A DNA stretch of 64,000 nt from Dyadobacter sediminis (GTDB lineage: Bacteria > Bacteroidota > Bacteroidia > Cytophagales > Spirosomataceae), in assembly GCF_005860765.1 (NCBI RefSeq), contig NZ_VCEI01000011.1, positions 496,001-560,000 of the forward strand, read 5' to 3'. This document shows, piece after piece, positions 1 through 9,289 of the stretch; position 1 is the first letter of the stretch; every line of letters starts with the position of its first letter. The notes below the pieces were generated by a model, which saw only the letters and a program-made list of their open reading frames with translations, did no database searches and had not been told where the DNA came from. Position numbers and translations under genes: made by a program.

Positions 1-199
1 CTTCCCGTAAAGCTGGTTATGGTATCTGCAATTCTGTCTTTCCACGTTTTCTGTCTTTCTTCTTCCAGACTGCGCTCCATCAGCGCATGGATGTTCCTTA
101 CTACAACGCCCATTTCCGGCCCAGTACCCGGAGCTGCCTCTTTATTGTTGATGTCCTTCATATATTCAGATGTAAGTTGCCTGTTTCGTCTACTTTCAT
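1..199 (-). CDS. DUF1003-type membrane protein, N-terminal fragment cut by the window edge
   Basis: Reading leftwards from an ATG at 199 (or a second in-frame ATG at 161) there is an open frame that runs off the left edge. Its visible end contains RIADTITSFTG, which resembles the segment just before the first membrane helix of DUF1003 proteins, preceded by a charged helix with MERSLEEERQKTWKD. Only about 66 residues are visible, so the membrane segments themselves lie outside the window. An in-frame stop lies about 40 bases upstream of the 199 start, so the gene begins here. Neither start has a clear Shine-Dalgarno sequence, which is usual in Bacteroidota. The family call rests on one short motif and is moderate. 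Confidence 0.55.
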
Positions 200-781
200 G
201 CCAGCACATACCGGGAGCAACAGCAGAATCTTGGTATGTTCTTTTTATTTATAATGGCAGCTTAATAAAAATATTTTCTGCTGTTTGTGGCACCTGCTTT
301 AAAATTGGAAATGCAAAAAATATAGGACGGTCATATTCCCCCAAAAGAATACATTCCGGTTTCCGGAGTGAACGGTTCTTTTGTTGCCTTGTGGTAAATT
401 CTCTACATCATAAAACAGAATGGAGGTATGTTCTCTACATTCTGAAACAGCATGATTGATCTGCATCGGATATACCGGCCATTCTGCTGATTTGCAAATA
501 CGGATTTCGTCGTCAACTCACATTCCGGGAAATTATTGTATTCCGGCAAGCATCTATTTACCTATCTTCTTGATCTACATAGCTCGCGACAACGGTTTTG
601 ATTTGTGCGGATTTCAGAAATGGCAACCGGCCGGAATTGGAAAATCACATACACAAGGTACAAAGCAGGTATATACCTGAAAATTGCCGTATAGTGATCT
701 GTGACGGTATAATGCTTTATTTTGATGCTTATACGAATGGAACGGTTTTTTTTATAACTTCCGCTTTACTAAACTCAAAAT
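200..781. other. Intergenic region between divergent genes
   Basis: About 580 bases separate the leftward DUF1003-type gene from the rightward glycan operon and should hold promoters for both. I see no exact TAnnTTTG element close to either start, no terminator hairpin and no convincing reading frame; the short open frames here lack coding-like residue composition. Confidence 0.5.
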
Positions 782-1900
782 ATGGGCAAAACAGTTCTAA
801 TAACAGGAGGCGCTGGCTTCATAGGTTCCCATTTGGCAAATGAACTTCTGGATAAGGGATACAATGTAAAGGCGCTAGATAATTTAAATGCACAGGTTCA
901 TGGCAAAGACTGCGTTCGTCCGGAATACCTGAATCCGGAAGTGGAACTGATCGTCGGAGATGTCCGTGATCCTGACAAGGTAAAACAAGCGTTGAAAGGA
1001 GTGGATGCCGTTTATCATTATGCTGCCATGGTCGGCGTCGGCCAGAGCATGTATCAGGTACGGGAGTACACCGATGTAAACAATACCGGAACCGCTGTTT
1101 TGCTGGAAGCACTGATCGAAAATCCTGTTGAAAAACTCGTTGTTGCAAGCAGCATGAGTATTTATGGCGAAGGTCTTTATAAAGACAGTAAAGGTACGAT
1201 CAGCGCAGGCATGGAACGCAAGCTCGATCAGCTGAAAGCCGGGAGCTGGGAAGTGTACGGTGAAGACGGAAATGTCCTGACTCCCTATCCGACTCCCGAA
1301 ACGAAGAATCCTTCGCTGGCATCCGTTTATGCATTGTCCAAGTATGATCAGGAAAGAATGTGCCTGCTGATCGGCAAAGCATACAATATTCCTACCGTTG
1401 CCCTTCGCTTCTTCAATGTATATGGCACAAGCCAGGCATTATCCAATCCGTATACGGGCGTACTGGCCATTTTCGCATCCCGGATGCTGAACGGAAACGC
1501 ACCGATGATTTTTGAGGACGGAAATCAGCAGCGTGACTTTGTGAGTGTGCTGGATATAGCGCAGGCTTCCAGACTGGCACTTGAAACGCCCGCAGCTGAT
1601 TATGAATCGTTCAACGTTGGCAGCGGAAATGCTTACACCATCGTTGAAATTGCAGAAAAAATGGCACGAGTGCTTGGTAAAGAGCATTTAGATTTTGAAA
1701 TTTCCGGTAAATACCGCGTTGGAGATATACGTCACTGCTTTGCAGATATTTCAAAGGCGAAAAGAATCCTGGGCTATCAGCCTAAAATTTCCCTGGAAGA
1801 AGGACTTGTGGAACTGGCTACATGGCTGGAAGGCCAGACGGCAGAGGACCGGGTGGCGGAAGCAAAAAATGAATTAGTAACAAGAGGACTTACAGTATAG
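782..1900 (+). CDS. NAD-dependent nucleotide-sugar epimerase/dehydratase (extended SDR)
   Basis: This 372-residue protein is an extended short-chain dehydrogenase. GGAGFIG at residues 9-15 is the NAD-binding glycine motif, SSMSIYG at 123-129 supplies the catalytic Ser/Thr region, and Y183-x3-K187 is the catalytic pair. The stretch MVGVGQSMYQ near residue 83 resembles dTDP-L-rhamnose 4-epimerase-like proteins, so a 4-epimerase acting on a nucleotide-activated sugar in the cytosol is the best guess; the substrate cannot be read from the sequence. It is the first gene of the plus-strand sugar and glycosyltransferase operon, 33 bases before the next gene, and probably provides a sugar donor for the glycosyltransferases downstream. 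Confidence 0.88.
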   Translation: MGKTVLITGGAGFIGSHLANELLDKGYNVKALDNLNAQVHGKDCVRPEYLNPEVELIVGDVRDPDKVKQALKGVDAVYHYAAMVGVGQSMYQVREYTDVNNTGTAVLLEALIENPVEKLVVASSMSIYGEGLYKDSKGTISAGMERKLDQLKAGSWEVYGEDGNVLTPYPTPETKNPSLASVYALSKYDQERMCLLIGKAYNIPTVALRFFNVYGTSQALSNPYTGVLAIFASRMLNGNAPMIFEDGNQQRDFVSVLDIAQASRLALETPAADYESFNVGSGNAYTIVEIAEKMARVLGKEHLDFEISGKYRVGDIRHCFADISKAKRILGYQPKISLEEGLVELATWLEGQTAEDRVAEAKNELVTRGLTV

Positions 1901-1933
1901 TATTATCTTCTCATATAAACATGTAACGTAAAT

Positions 1934-3991
1934 ATGGTGCAGGATATCTCCTTGAATAGAAAAGATATGGAACATGCAAATAGTGTCGGAATCGTACAAT
2001 GGTTTCATATCAATCAGCACCGGGAAGTAGAGAGGGTAGTGGAAGATTTTCAGAAGTTGGGTGTTACGCATATTCGTACAAACGTTTCCTGGGCTGACTG
2101 GCATTTACCTGAAGGAAAAGCATGGTACGACTGGCTTTTTGCTACGCTTGGCGACCAGTTGCAAGTCCTTCCGTGTATCCTTTATACACCGCCATCCATT
2201 GCAGTAAAGCCGAAATCGTCTGCGCCTCCGCAAAATCCTAAAGACTTTGCTGATTTTGTAGATACAATCATTACCGAATACGGTCAGTATTTTGACTATA
2301 TAGAACTCTGGAACGAGCCGAACAACATGGCCGAGTACGATTTCACGCTGGACCCGCAATGGGATACATTTTGTGAAATGGTAGGTTCTGCGGCTAACTG
2401 GTGCAGGCAGAAAGGAAAGAAAACCGTTCTGGGCGGCATGAGCCCGATTGATGCCAACTGGCTTCGGGAAATGTTCAGGAAAGGTCTGATGGAACATATT
2501 GACGTGGTGGGCGTTCACGGTTTTCCGGATGTTTTTGACAGTAATTGGGAAGGATGGAGTGCGGAAATCAGCAAGGTTCAGAAGGTTCTCGATGAACATC
2601 AGTCCCTGGCAAAAATCTGGATCACGGAAGCTGGTTTTTCCACATGGCAGAAAAACGAAAGAAAGCAGGTCAAGGAATTTATCCAAGCGCTGGAAGCCGA
2701 TGCGGAAAGAATGTACTGGTACAGTCTGGAAGATCTCTCGGCTGAACTGCCTGCCGTAGACCGTTTTCATCTGGACGAAAGGGAATATGCATTTGGAATG
2801 AAAAACCAGAACGGCTCGCCAAAGCTATTGTATACATTACTCTCAACAAAAGGATTATCCGGCATAAGCAATTATGAATGGATGACGGTTCCGCTGGATG
2901 AAAACAGTTTTACTGAGCAGTATACGCTGATTACAGGCGGTGCCGGTTTTGTAGGGATCAATCTGGCAGATAAAATTTTAAGTCAGGGAAAACCGGTTCT
3001 GATATTGGATAACTTGTCAAGGGCTGGCGTTGAAAACAACCTTTTCTGGCTGCGTGAAAAATACGCCGATAACCTGTACATCATGATTGCGGATATCCGG
3101 GATAAACGTGCGGTCAGACAAGCGGTTCAGCATGCTTCGCATATATATCACTTTGCTGCACAGGTTGCCGTAACTTCCAGTCTTACTGATCCTTATCACG
3201 ATTTTGAGGTCAATGCACTGGGTACGCTCAACCTGCTGGAAGCCATCCGGAATACAAGTCATCAGCCTTCAATCATTTTTACCTCCACAAACAAGGTATA
3301 CGGCGATCTGCACGATCTTGGCATGTTGTCGAATGAAACGCGTTACTACCCGTCCAACCTGATGGTAATGGCGAACGGCATCAGCGAGGAAAGAAACCTG
3401 GATTTTCACAGCCCGTACGGTTGTACAAAAGGCGTTGCGGATCAGTATATTCTGGATTATGCACGTACGTTCGGGATCAAAAGTGTGGTGTTCCGCATGA
3501 GCTGCATTTACGGCCCGCACCAGTTTGGTACCGAAGATCAGGGCTGGGTGGCGCATTTTCTTATTCAGGCATTGAAAGACAAGCCGATAACATTGTATGG
3601 CGACGGCAAACAGGTAAGGGATATTTTGTTTGTAGATGATCTGGTCAATGCATTTCTGCTTGCCGAAGAAAATATAGAAACGATTTCCGGAAATGCCTAC
3701 AACATTGGTGGCGGTCCTGAAAATACCGTAAGCTTGCTGGAACTGATTGAAATGATCAGCATGGTTTCGGGCGAAAGACCGGAAGTAAGGCTGGAAGAAT
3801 GGCGTTCCAGCGATCAGAAATACTATGTTTCCGACTTTAACAAATTTCAGGCAGTTACCGGCTGGAACCCGAATGTGAGTCCGCTGGAAGGTGTGGAAAA
3901 ATTAATTGAATGGCTGCAGGAAAATGCGATTTCTCCCGAACTGAAAAGTACGGAACATTCCGAAATTGCAAGTAAGCAGCCTGTTTTTTAA
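1934..3991 (+). CDS. Fusion of a GH-A clan (GH39/GH5-like) barrel with a CDP-tyvelose-2-epimerase-like SDR
   Basis: This 685-residue protein has two clearly separate halves. Residues about 15-320 resemble a TIM-barrel glycosidase of clan GH-A: LWNEPN places the presumed acid/base at E128 and ITEAGF the presumed nucleophile at E232. Residues about 330-660 form a second enzyme, an extended SDR with GGAGFVG at 335-341 and Y495-x3-K499; ERNLDFHSPYGCTKG and MSCIYGPHQFGTEDQG are close to CDP-tyvelose 2-epimerases. No signal peptide is visible, so both halves should act in the cytosol, which is odd for a glycosidase. The barrel may hydrolyse, transfer or merely bind an intermediate. The frame is continuous with no sign of a frameshift. 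It lies 12 bases before the dehydrogenase gene. Confidence 0.85.
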   Translation: MVQDISLNRKDMEHANSVGIVQWFHINQHREVERVVEDFQKLGVTHIRTNVSWADWHLPEGKAWYDWLFATLGDQLQVLPCILYTPPSIAVKPKSSAPPQNPKDFADFVDTIITEYGQYFDYIELWNEPNNMAEYDFTLDPQWDTFCEMVGSAANWCRQKGKKTVLGGMSPIDANWLREMFRKGLMEHIDVVGVHGFPDVFDSNWEGWSAEISKVQKVLDEHQSLAKIWITEAGFSTWQKNERKQVKEFIQALEADAERMYWYSLEDLSAELPAVDRFHLDEREYAFGMKNQNGSPKLLYTLLSTKGLSGISNYEWMTVPLDENSFTEQYTLITGGAGFVGINLADKILSQGKPVLILDNLSRAGVENNLFWLREKYADNLYIMIADIRDKRAVRQAVQHASHIYHFAAQVAVTSSLTDPYHDFEVNALGTLNLLEAIRNTSHQPSIIFTSTNKVYGDLHDLGMLSNETRYYPSNLMVMANGISEERNLDFHSPYGCTKGVADQYILDYARTFGIKSVVFRMSCIYGPHQFGTEDQGWVAHFLIQALKDKPITLYGDGKQVRDILFVDDLVNAFLLAEENIETISGNAYNIGGGPENTVSLLELIEMISMVSGERPEVRLEEWRSSDQKYYVSDFNKFQAVTGWNPNVSPLEGVEKLIEWLQENAISPELKSTEHSEIASKQPVF

Positions 3992-4003
3992 ACCCGTTTT
4001 TTA

Positions 4004-4957
4004 ATGATTGCAGCAGTACTGACAAAGCCAGGATTCTTTGAATTGCAAAAAGTGGAAATTCCTGAGATACGTGAAGATGAAGTAAGGATCAAGGTGGAAG
4101 GCTGCGGAATATGTGCATCAAGTCTGCCGTTGTGGGAAGGCAGAGAATGGTTTTCCTATCCGGTCAATGCCGGTTCGCCCGGACACGAAGGCTGGGGAAT
4201 TGTGGACGCAGTCGGTGATAAAGTCACAAATCTGGTCAGCGGCGACCGTGTTGCATTTCTTTCCGGCAAGGCTTATGCAGAATACGATACGGCATCGGTA
4301 GGTTCCGTTGTAAAACTTCCTTCCGCGCTCGGCAACCTGCCTTTTCCCGGTGAACCGCTCGGCTGCGCCATGAATATCTTTGAAAGGAGCGATATTTCGG
4401 CAGGTGACACTGTTGCCATTATCGGAATGGGGTTTCTGGGTATTTTGCTTTGCCAGCTTGCCAAGAAAAAAGGCGCAAAGGTAATAGCAGTTTCCAAACG
4501 GTCCTTTTCACTGGACTATGCAAAACAATTCGGAGCTGATGAAATGATTCCTTTGACGAGTACATGGGAAGTTTCCAATAAAATCAGCGAAATTACCGGC
4601 GGTGAATTCTGCACCCAGGTTGTTGAAGCAACCGGAAAGCAGGAAGCCATTGACATTGCTACGGAAATTGTAGCGGAAGGCGGAAGGCTGATCATTGCAG
4701 GATATCATCAGGACGGCCTTCGTCAGGTCAATATGCAGAAATGGAACTGGAAAGGGATTGATGTCATCAATGCACACGAACGAAAGCCGGAACGGTATCT
4801 GCTTGGCATGCAAAAGGCAGTTGAAGCTGTACTGAACGGCGATATGGACCCAACACGGCTCTATACCGACGTACTTCCGCTGGACCAGTTAGCCCGGGGA
4901 TTCGAAATGACTTCGGCCCGTCCGGACGGATTCATGAAAGCACTTGTACAAATATAA
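4004..4957 (+). CDS. Zinc-type medium-chain alcohol/polyol dehydrogenase
   Basis: This 317-residue protein belongs to the medium-chain dehydrogenase/reductase family. C37 in CGICASS and H61-E62 in GHEGWG fit the catalytic zinc site, and IIGMGFLG is the nucleotide-binding glycine motif. The four-cysteine structural zinc loop of classical alcohol dehydrogenases is absent, and the protein is short for the family. It probably oxidises or reduces a sugar hydroxyl or keto group in the operon's pathway, perhaps as partner of the Gfo/Idh/MocA enzyme encoded next. Its end overlaps that next gene by 14 bases, which suggests translational coupling. The substrate is unknown. Confidence 0.85.
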   Translation: MIAAVLTKPGFFELQKVEIPEIREDEVRIKVEGCGICASSLPLWEGREWFSYPVNAGSPGHEGWGIVDAVGDKVTNLVSGDRVAFLSGKAYAEYDTASVGSVVKLPSALGNLPFPGEPLGCAMNIFERSDISAGDTVAIIGMGFLGILLCQLAKKKGAKVIAVSKRSFSLDYAKQFGADEMIPLTSTWEVSNKISEITGGEFCTQVVEATGKQEAIDIATEIVAEGGRLIIAGYHQDGLRQVNMQKWNWKGIDVINAHERKPERYLLGMQKAVEAVLNGDMDPTRLYTDVLPLDQLARGFEMTSARPDGFMKALVQI

Positions 4958-5972
4958 TTTCAGCGTATTGAATATTCTTTCTAAAACAAAACCGGCGCTG
5001 GCCTTTGCCGGCGTAGGCTGGATTGGCCGTAACAGAATGCAGGCAGCCATTGAAAGCGGAACTGCGGATGTGGCCATGCTGTCCGATCCTTCGGCCGAGT
5101 GCATTTCGGAAGCACTTCAAATGGCACCGGGCGCCAAAACTGCTTTGTCGTTTGAAGAAGTGGTTGCCGATCCGGACATAGACGCGGTTGTAATTGCTAC
5201 GCCAAGTGCGCTGCACATGCAGCAGGCGGTTCTGGCATTTGAAAACAACAAAGCCGTGTTTTGCCAGAAACCGCTGGGCAGAAATGCGGCGGAAGTCGCG
5301 GCGGTGATTGAGGCTGCAAGAAAAGCGAATAAACTGCTCGGAGCTGATTTCTCGTACCGCTATACAACGGCATTTCAGAAAATACTTCCTTTGGTACAAT
5401 CCGGTGAGCTTGGAAAAATATTTGCGGTTGACCTCAAATTTCATAACGCATACGGTCCGGATAAACCCTGGTTTTATGATATGAAGCAATCCGGCGGCGG
5501 ATGCGTGCTGGATCTCGGCATTCATCTGATCGATCTGATGCTTTATGCGCTGGATTTTCCGGATGTAACGCAGGTGAACAGCAGCTTGTACAGCAAAGGA
5601 ATTTCGGTAAAAGGAAAGAATGAAGTGGAAGATTATGCAAATGTTTCACTCGAACTTGCGAATGATATAAATGCGCAGCTTGCATGCAGCTGGAATCTTC
5701 AGGCCGGTCAGGAAGCCGTTATCGAGGCATCGTTCTACGGTACTAACGGCGGCGTCAGCCTCAAAAACCTGAATGGCTCTTTTTATGATTTCGCTGCATA
5801 CCGGTTCTGGGGCACAAAGTCGGAAACGCTTGCAGGTCCGCCGGACGCATGGGGCGGAAGGGCATTGGTGAACTGGATCGATCAGTTATCGGTCAGTTCC
5901 GAATTCGTAGCTTCTGCTGAACAATACTTGCCTTCTGCCGCTGTACTGGACAAAATATATGGGCGCAGCTGA
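4944..5972 (+). CDS. Gfo/Idh/MocA family sugar oxidoreductase with a TTG start
   Basis: This is a protein of about 342 residues with an N-terminal Rossmann fold (GVGWIG at 23-28) and the C-terminal Gfo/Idh/MocA domain. GGCVLDLGIHLID carries the conserved Asp and His of the active site. The usual EKP motif is QKP here (108-110), with the catalytic lysine kept. No ATG exists before residue 32, so translation must begin at TTG: either 4944, overlapping the previous gene by 14 bases, or 4968, just after its stop. Enzymes of this family oxidise or reduce sugars or nucleotide sugars with NAD(P). Here it most likely works with the neighbouring dehydrogenase and epimerases on one modified sugar. It overlaps the following glycosyltransferase gene by 14 bases. 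Confidence 0.85.
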   Translation: MYKYNFSVLNILSKTKPALAFAGVGWIGRNRMQAAIESGTADVAMLSDPSAECISEALQMAPGAKTALSFEEVVADPDIDAVVIATPSALHMQQAVLAFENNKAVFCQKPLGRNAAEVAAVIEAARKANKLLGADFSYRYTTAFQKILPLVQSGELGKIFAVDLKFHNAYGPDKPWFYDMKQSGGGCVLDLGIHLIDLMLYALDFPDVTQVNSSLYSKGISVKGKNEVEDYANVSLELANDINAQLACSWNLQAGQEAVIEASFYGTNGGVSLKNLNGSFYDFAAYRFWGTKSETLAGPPDAWGGRALVNWIDQLSVSSEFVASAEQYLPSAAVLDKIYGRS

Positions 5973-7092
5973 CCATCCTTCTCCGCTGAAAATCCTGATG
6001 ACTGCCGATACGGTCGGTGGAGTATGGACGTATACCATGGACCTTTGCAAGGCATTATCCGGGTACAACATCCATTTTCATCTGGTGACACTTGGCGCAA
6101 GGATGCAGGAATGGCAGCAAAAGGAAGTCAGTGAACTCAGTAATGTAATCGTTTACGAAACGGATTTTCAGCTGGAATGGATGGAAGATCCGTGGGAAGA
6201 TATCTCCAGTTCGGAAGCGTATCTGCTGGCGTTGCAGAAAGCAGTTCAGGCGGATATCATTCATTTGAACGGCTATGTGTACGGTTCGCTGAACTGGGAG
6301 GCGCCTGTTCTGATCGTTGCGCACAGTGACGTATATTCATGGTGGAGAGCTGTAAAAAAGCAGAACCCGCCGGCAGCATGCAATACGTATTTCGCCAAAG
6401 TCAGGAACGGACTGCTGCATGCAAACCATATTGTAGCGCCGTCGCAGGCCATGATATCCGAGATCAACGACATCTACAACTTACGGCAAAGTCATTCGGT
6501 CATTTACAATGCAAGAAATGCATCGCATTTGCATGCGGCTGAAAAAGACGGTACGGTGATGTGCATGGGCAGAATCTGGGATGAAGCGAAGAATGTACAG
6601 TTGCTCATGCAGGCGTCTTCAAACCTGCATCATCCGGTTAAAATTGCCGGAGATAACCATTTTCAGCACAATATGCTGGATTTTTCCGAAAGTAAAGTGC
6701 GTAATCTCGGCAAGCTGAGTTCGGTGCATATAGCCAGAGAACTTTCCACAGCAAGTATTTACGCGCTTCCTGCCAAATACGAGCCGTTTGGACTCTCTGT
6801 TCTGGAAGCCGCTTTGTCAGGCTGTGCGCTGGTGCTGGGAAATATTCCTTCTTTGAGAGAAATCTGGCAGGATAATGCCGTTTTTGTCGACACGGATGAT
6901 GCGGATGAACTGGCCCGGGCAATTAATCACCTGATGAATGATCAGCATGAACTTGAAAGCATGGCATCGAAAGCGCAAAACCATGCAAAGCAGTTCAGCA
7001 CACACCGTATGGCCACGCAGTATATGGATTTATACCGCCAGTTATTACAGGAATACAATCAACCGGTTCTGGAAAAAAATACATTAAAATGA
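5959..7092 (+). CDS. Glycosyltransferase family 4 (GT-B fold)
   Basis: This 377-residue protein is a retaining GT-B glycosyltransferase. The N-terminal acceptor domain begins with TADTVGGVWTY, and the C-terminal donor domain contains KYEPFGLSVLEAALSGCA, the E-x7-E-type signature of GT4 enzymes that holds the nucleotide sugar. No signal peptide or membrane helix is seen, so it should act at the cytosolic face. It overlaps the oxidoreductase gene before it by 14 bases and the CgeB-like gene after it by 4 bases. It probably adds one sugar of the glycan whose donor is made by the upstream enzymes. Confidence 0.87.
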   Translation: MGAADHPSPLKILMTADTVGGVWTYTMDLCKALSGYNIHFHLVTLGARMQEWQQKEVSELSNVIVYETDFQLEWMEDPWEDISSSEAYLLALQKAVQADIIHLNGYVYGSLNWEAPVLIVAHSDVYSWWRAVKKQNPPAACNTYFAKVRNGLLHANHIVAPSQAMISEINDIYNLRQSHSVIYNARNASHLHAAEKDGTVMCMGRIWDEAKNVQLLMQASSNLHHPVKIAGDNHFQHNMLDFSESKVRNLGKLSSVHIARELSTASIYALPAKYEPFGLSVLEAALSGCALVLGNIPSLREIWQDNAVFVDTDDADELARAINHLMNDQHELESMASKAQNHAKQFSTHRMATQYMDLYRQLLQEYNQPVLEKNTLK

Positions 7093-8204
7093 ATATAGTC
7101 CTTTTTTATCATTCCCTGCTGTCAGACTGGAATCACGGAAATGCGCATTTTCTGCGAGGGGTTGCTACCGAACTTATCAAAAGAGGCAACAACGTAAAAA
7201 TATACGAACCCAAAGATGCATGGAGTGTGCAGAACCTCATGGCGGATTATGGTGTGGAAGCAGTAAACGAACTCTATACCTATTATCCATTGCTGAGCAG
7301 CATCCGTTACGATCCTTCGACGCTGGATCTGGATGAGGTTCTGAAAGATGCGGACCTTGTGCTGGTGCATGAATGGAACGATCATGCCTTGGTAAAATCC
7401 ATCGGGGAGAAGAAGAAGAAATACGCGTTCAAACTGCTTTTTCACGATACACATCACCGCGCGGTTACGGAAAAACAAAGCATGAGCGCTTACGATATCA
7501 GTCAGTATGACGGTGTACTGGCGTTCGGCGGCGTGATCCGGGATATATATTTAAAGGAAAAATGGACGAGCAAAGCATGGACGTGGCACGAAGCGGCGGA
7601 TACCGCTATTTTCCATCCGGTTGCACATTCAGGTTATGACGGCGATTTTGTCTGGGTGGGAAACTGGGGCGATGAAGAAAGGACCAAAGAACTTTTTGAA
7701 TTCATCATTGAGCCGGTCAAAGAACTCGGACTGAAAGCGAAAATCTACGGCGTACGTTATCCCGATCATGCCAGGGAAGCACTGGCCGAAGCAGGCATCG
7801 AATATGCCGGATGGCTGCCGAATTTCAAGGCACCCGAAGTATTTGCAAAGTACCGCTTTACGGCACACGTGCCGCGCGGGCCTTATGTAAAATCACTGCC
7901 CGGAATCCCGACCATACGGCCGTTCGAAGCCATGGCATGCGGTATTCCGCTGATTTCTGCACCCTGGAACGATACCGAAAACCTGTTTTCGCCGGGCAAG
8001 GATTTCGTATTTGCCAAAAACAAGGAGGAAATGAAATACTGGATTGAAAAGGTGCTGACAGACGACCATTTTGTAAAAGAAATAACGGATCATGCACTGG
8101 AAACGATCTTGGCCAAACATACATGCGCGCACCGTACCGACGAACTGTACGGGATCTGTGAGGAATTAGGCGTAAACAACATTAACCAAAACACTTTATC
8201 ATGA
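7089..8204 (+). CDS. CgeB-like glycosyltransferase, first of three
   Basis: This 371-residue protein resembles the CgeB/Glyco_trans_1_2 group of GT-B glycosyltransferases. The C-terminal part has IRPFEAMACGIPLISAPWN followed by LFSPGKDFV, the donor-binding region of the group. The N-terminus has WNHGNAHFLRG, a pattern (W-x-x-G-x-A-x3-RG) shared with the two next proteins, and the C-terminus ends in HTCAHRTDEL, also shared. It starts in a 4-base ATGA overlap with the GT4 gene. CgeB in Bacillus is linked to glycan decoration of spores, but here there is no sporulation context, so only a glycan-building role is inferred. Confidence 0.82.
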   Translation: MNIVLFYHSLLSDWNHGNAHFLRGVATELIKRGNNVKIYEPKDAWSVQNLMADYGVEAVNELYTYYPLLSSIRYDPSTLDLDEVLKDADLVLVHEWNDHALVKSIGEKKKKYAFKLLFHDTHHRAVTEKQSMSAYDISQYDGVLAFGGVIRDIYLKEKWTSKAWTWHEAADTAIFHPVAHSGYDGDFVWVGNWGDEERTKELFEFIIEPVKELGLKAKIYGVRYPDHAREALAEAGIEYAGWLPNFKAPEVFAKYRFTAHVPRGPYVKSLPGIPTIRPFEAMACGIPLISAPWNDTENLFSPGKDFVFAKNKEEMKYWIEKVLTDDHFVKEITDHALETILAKHTCAHRTDELYGICEELGVNNINQNTLS

Positions 8205-9289
8205 AGTTTGCATTCTTTGGATCCAGCCTGGTTTCCGCTTACTGGAACGGCGCGGCCACTTATTACCGAGGCATTATCCGGGCGATGAATGAAAGAGGAC
8301 ATACCATAACGTTTTACGAACCGGATGCTTATGACCGTCAGAAAAACCGCGATATGGCCGATCCGGAATGGGCGCGCATTGTCGTTTATCACCCTTCCGA
8401 AGCGGATGTTTTCAGGGTACTTCATGATGCCATGGACGCCGATGTGATTATTAAAACAAGCGGTGTCGGGGTATTTGATGAACTGCTGGAAACGGAAGTG
8501 GCCAAATTGAAAGATGCAGGCAAATTTGTCATTTTCTGGGATGTGGACGCGCCTGCAACGCTGGACAGGGTGCATACAAATGACGGGGATTATTTCAAAG
8601 AACTGATTCCGAAATATGATCTGGTGCTTACGTATGGCGGCGGTGATCCGGTCATCAATGCCTATACCGATCTTGGCGCAAAAAAATGTTACCCGATCTA
8701 TAATGCGCTTGATCCTTCCACGCACCATCCGGTAGAAAAAGACAGCCGGTTTGATGTCGATCTTGTCTTTCTCGGTAACCGCTTGCCGGACCGTGAAAAA
8801 AGAGTGGAGGACTTTTTTCTGAAAGTAGCTGCAGACATGCCGGATCAGAAATTTATACTGGGTGGAAACGGCTGGCACGACAAGCCGATGACCGAAAATA
8901 TCAATTACATCGGACACGTATTTACGAAAGACCACAATGCGCTGAACTGCTCACCGAAAGCCGTCCTGAACATCAGCCGTGACAGCATGGCCAAATATGG
9001 TTTTTCGCCTGCCACCCGCGTTTTTGAAGCGGCCGGCGCCGGCGCGTGCATCATTACCGATTACTGGGAAGGCATCGAGTTCTTTTTTGAGCCGGGCAGG
9101 GAAATTCTGGTGGCACGAAGCGGTGAGGAAGTAAAAGCGCTCCTATCGGCCCTTGATCCGGAAAAAGCACTTCATATTGGTCAGGCGGCACTGGAAAAAG
9201 TACTGGAAAAGCATACCTACACGCACCGTGCAGCCGAACTTGATATCATTCTTCAGTCCGAATTGGTGGATAACAGAGCCGTTTTATGA
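8201..9289 (+). CDS. CgeB-like glycosyltransferase, second of three
   Basis: This 362-residue protein is a paralogue of its neighbours. The N-terminal YWNGAATYYRG matches the shared pattern, the donor domain has TRVFEAAGAGACIITDYWEG then FFEPGREILV, and the C-terminus has HTYTHRAAEL. The glutamates in FEA and EPG are the likely donor-sugar contacts known from the Glyco_trans_1_2 group. It overlaps both neighbours by 4 bases (ATGA), so the three transferases are probably made in similar amounts. It has no signal peptide or membrane segment. Donor and acceptor are unknown. Confidence 0.82.
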   Translation: MKFAFFGSSLVSAYWNGAATYYRGIIRAMNERGHTITFYEPDAYDRQKNRDMADPEWARIVVYHPSEADVFRVLHDAMDADVIIKTSGVGVFDELLETEVAKLKDAGKFVIFWDVDAPATLDRVHTNDGDYFKELIPKYDLVLTYGGGDPVINAYTDLGAKKCYPIYNALDPSTHHPVEKDSRFDVDLVFLGNRLPDREKRVEDFFLKVAADMPDQKFILGGNGWHDKPMTENINYIGHVFTKDHNALNCSPKAVLNISRDSMAKYGFSPATRVFEAAGAGACIITDYWEGIEFFFEPGREILVARSGEEVKALLSALDPEKALHIGQAALEKVLEKHTYTHRAAELDIILQSELVDNRAVL

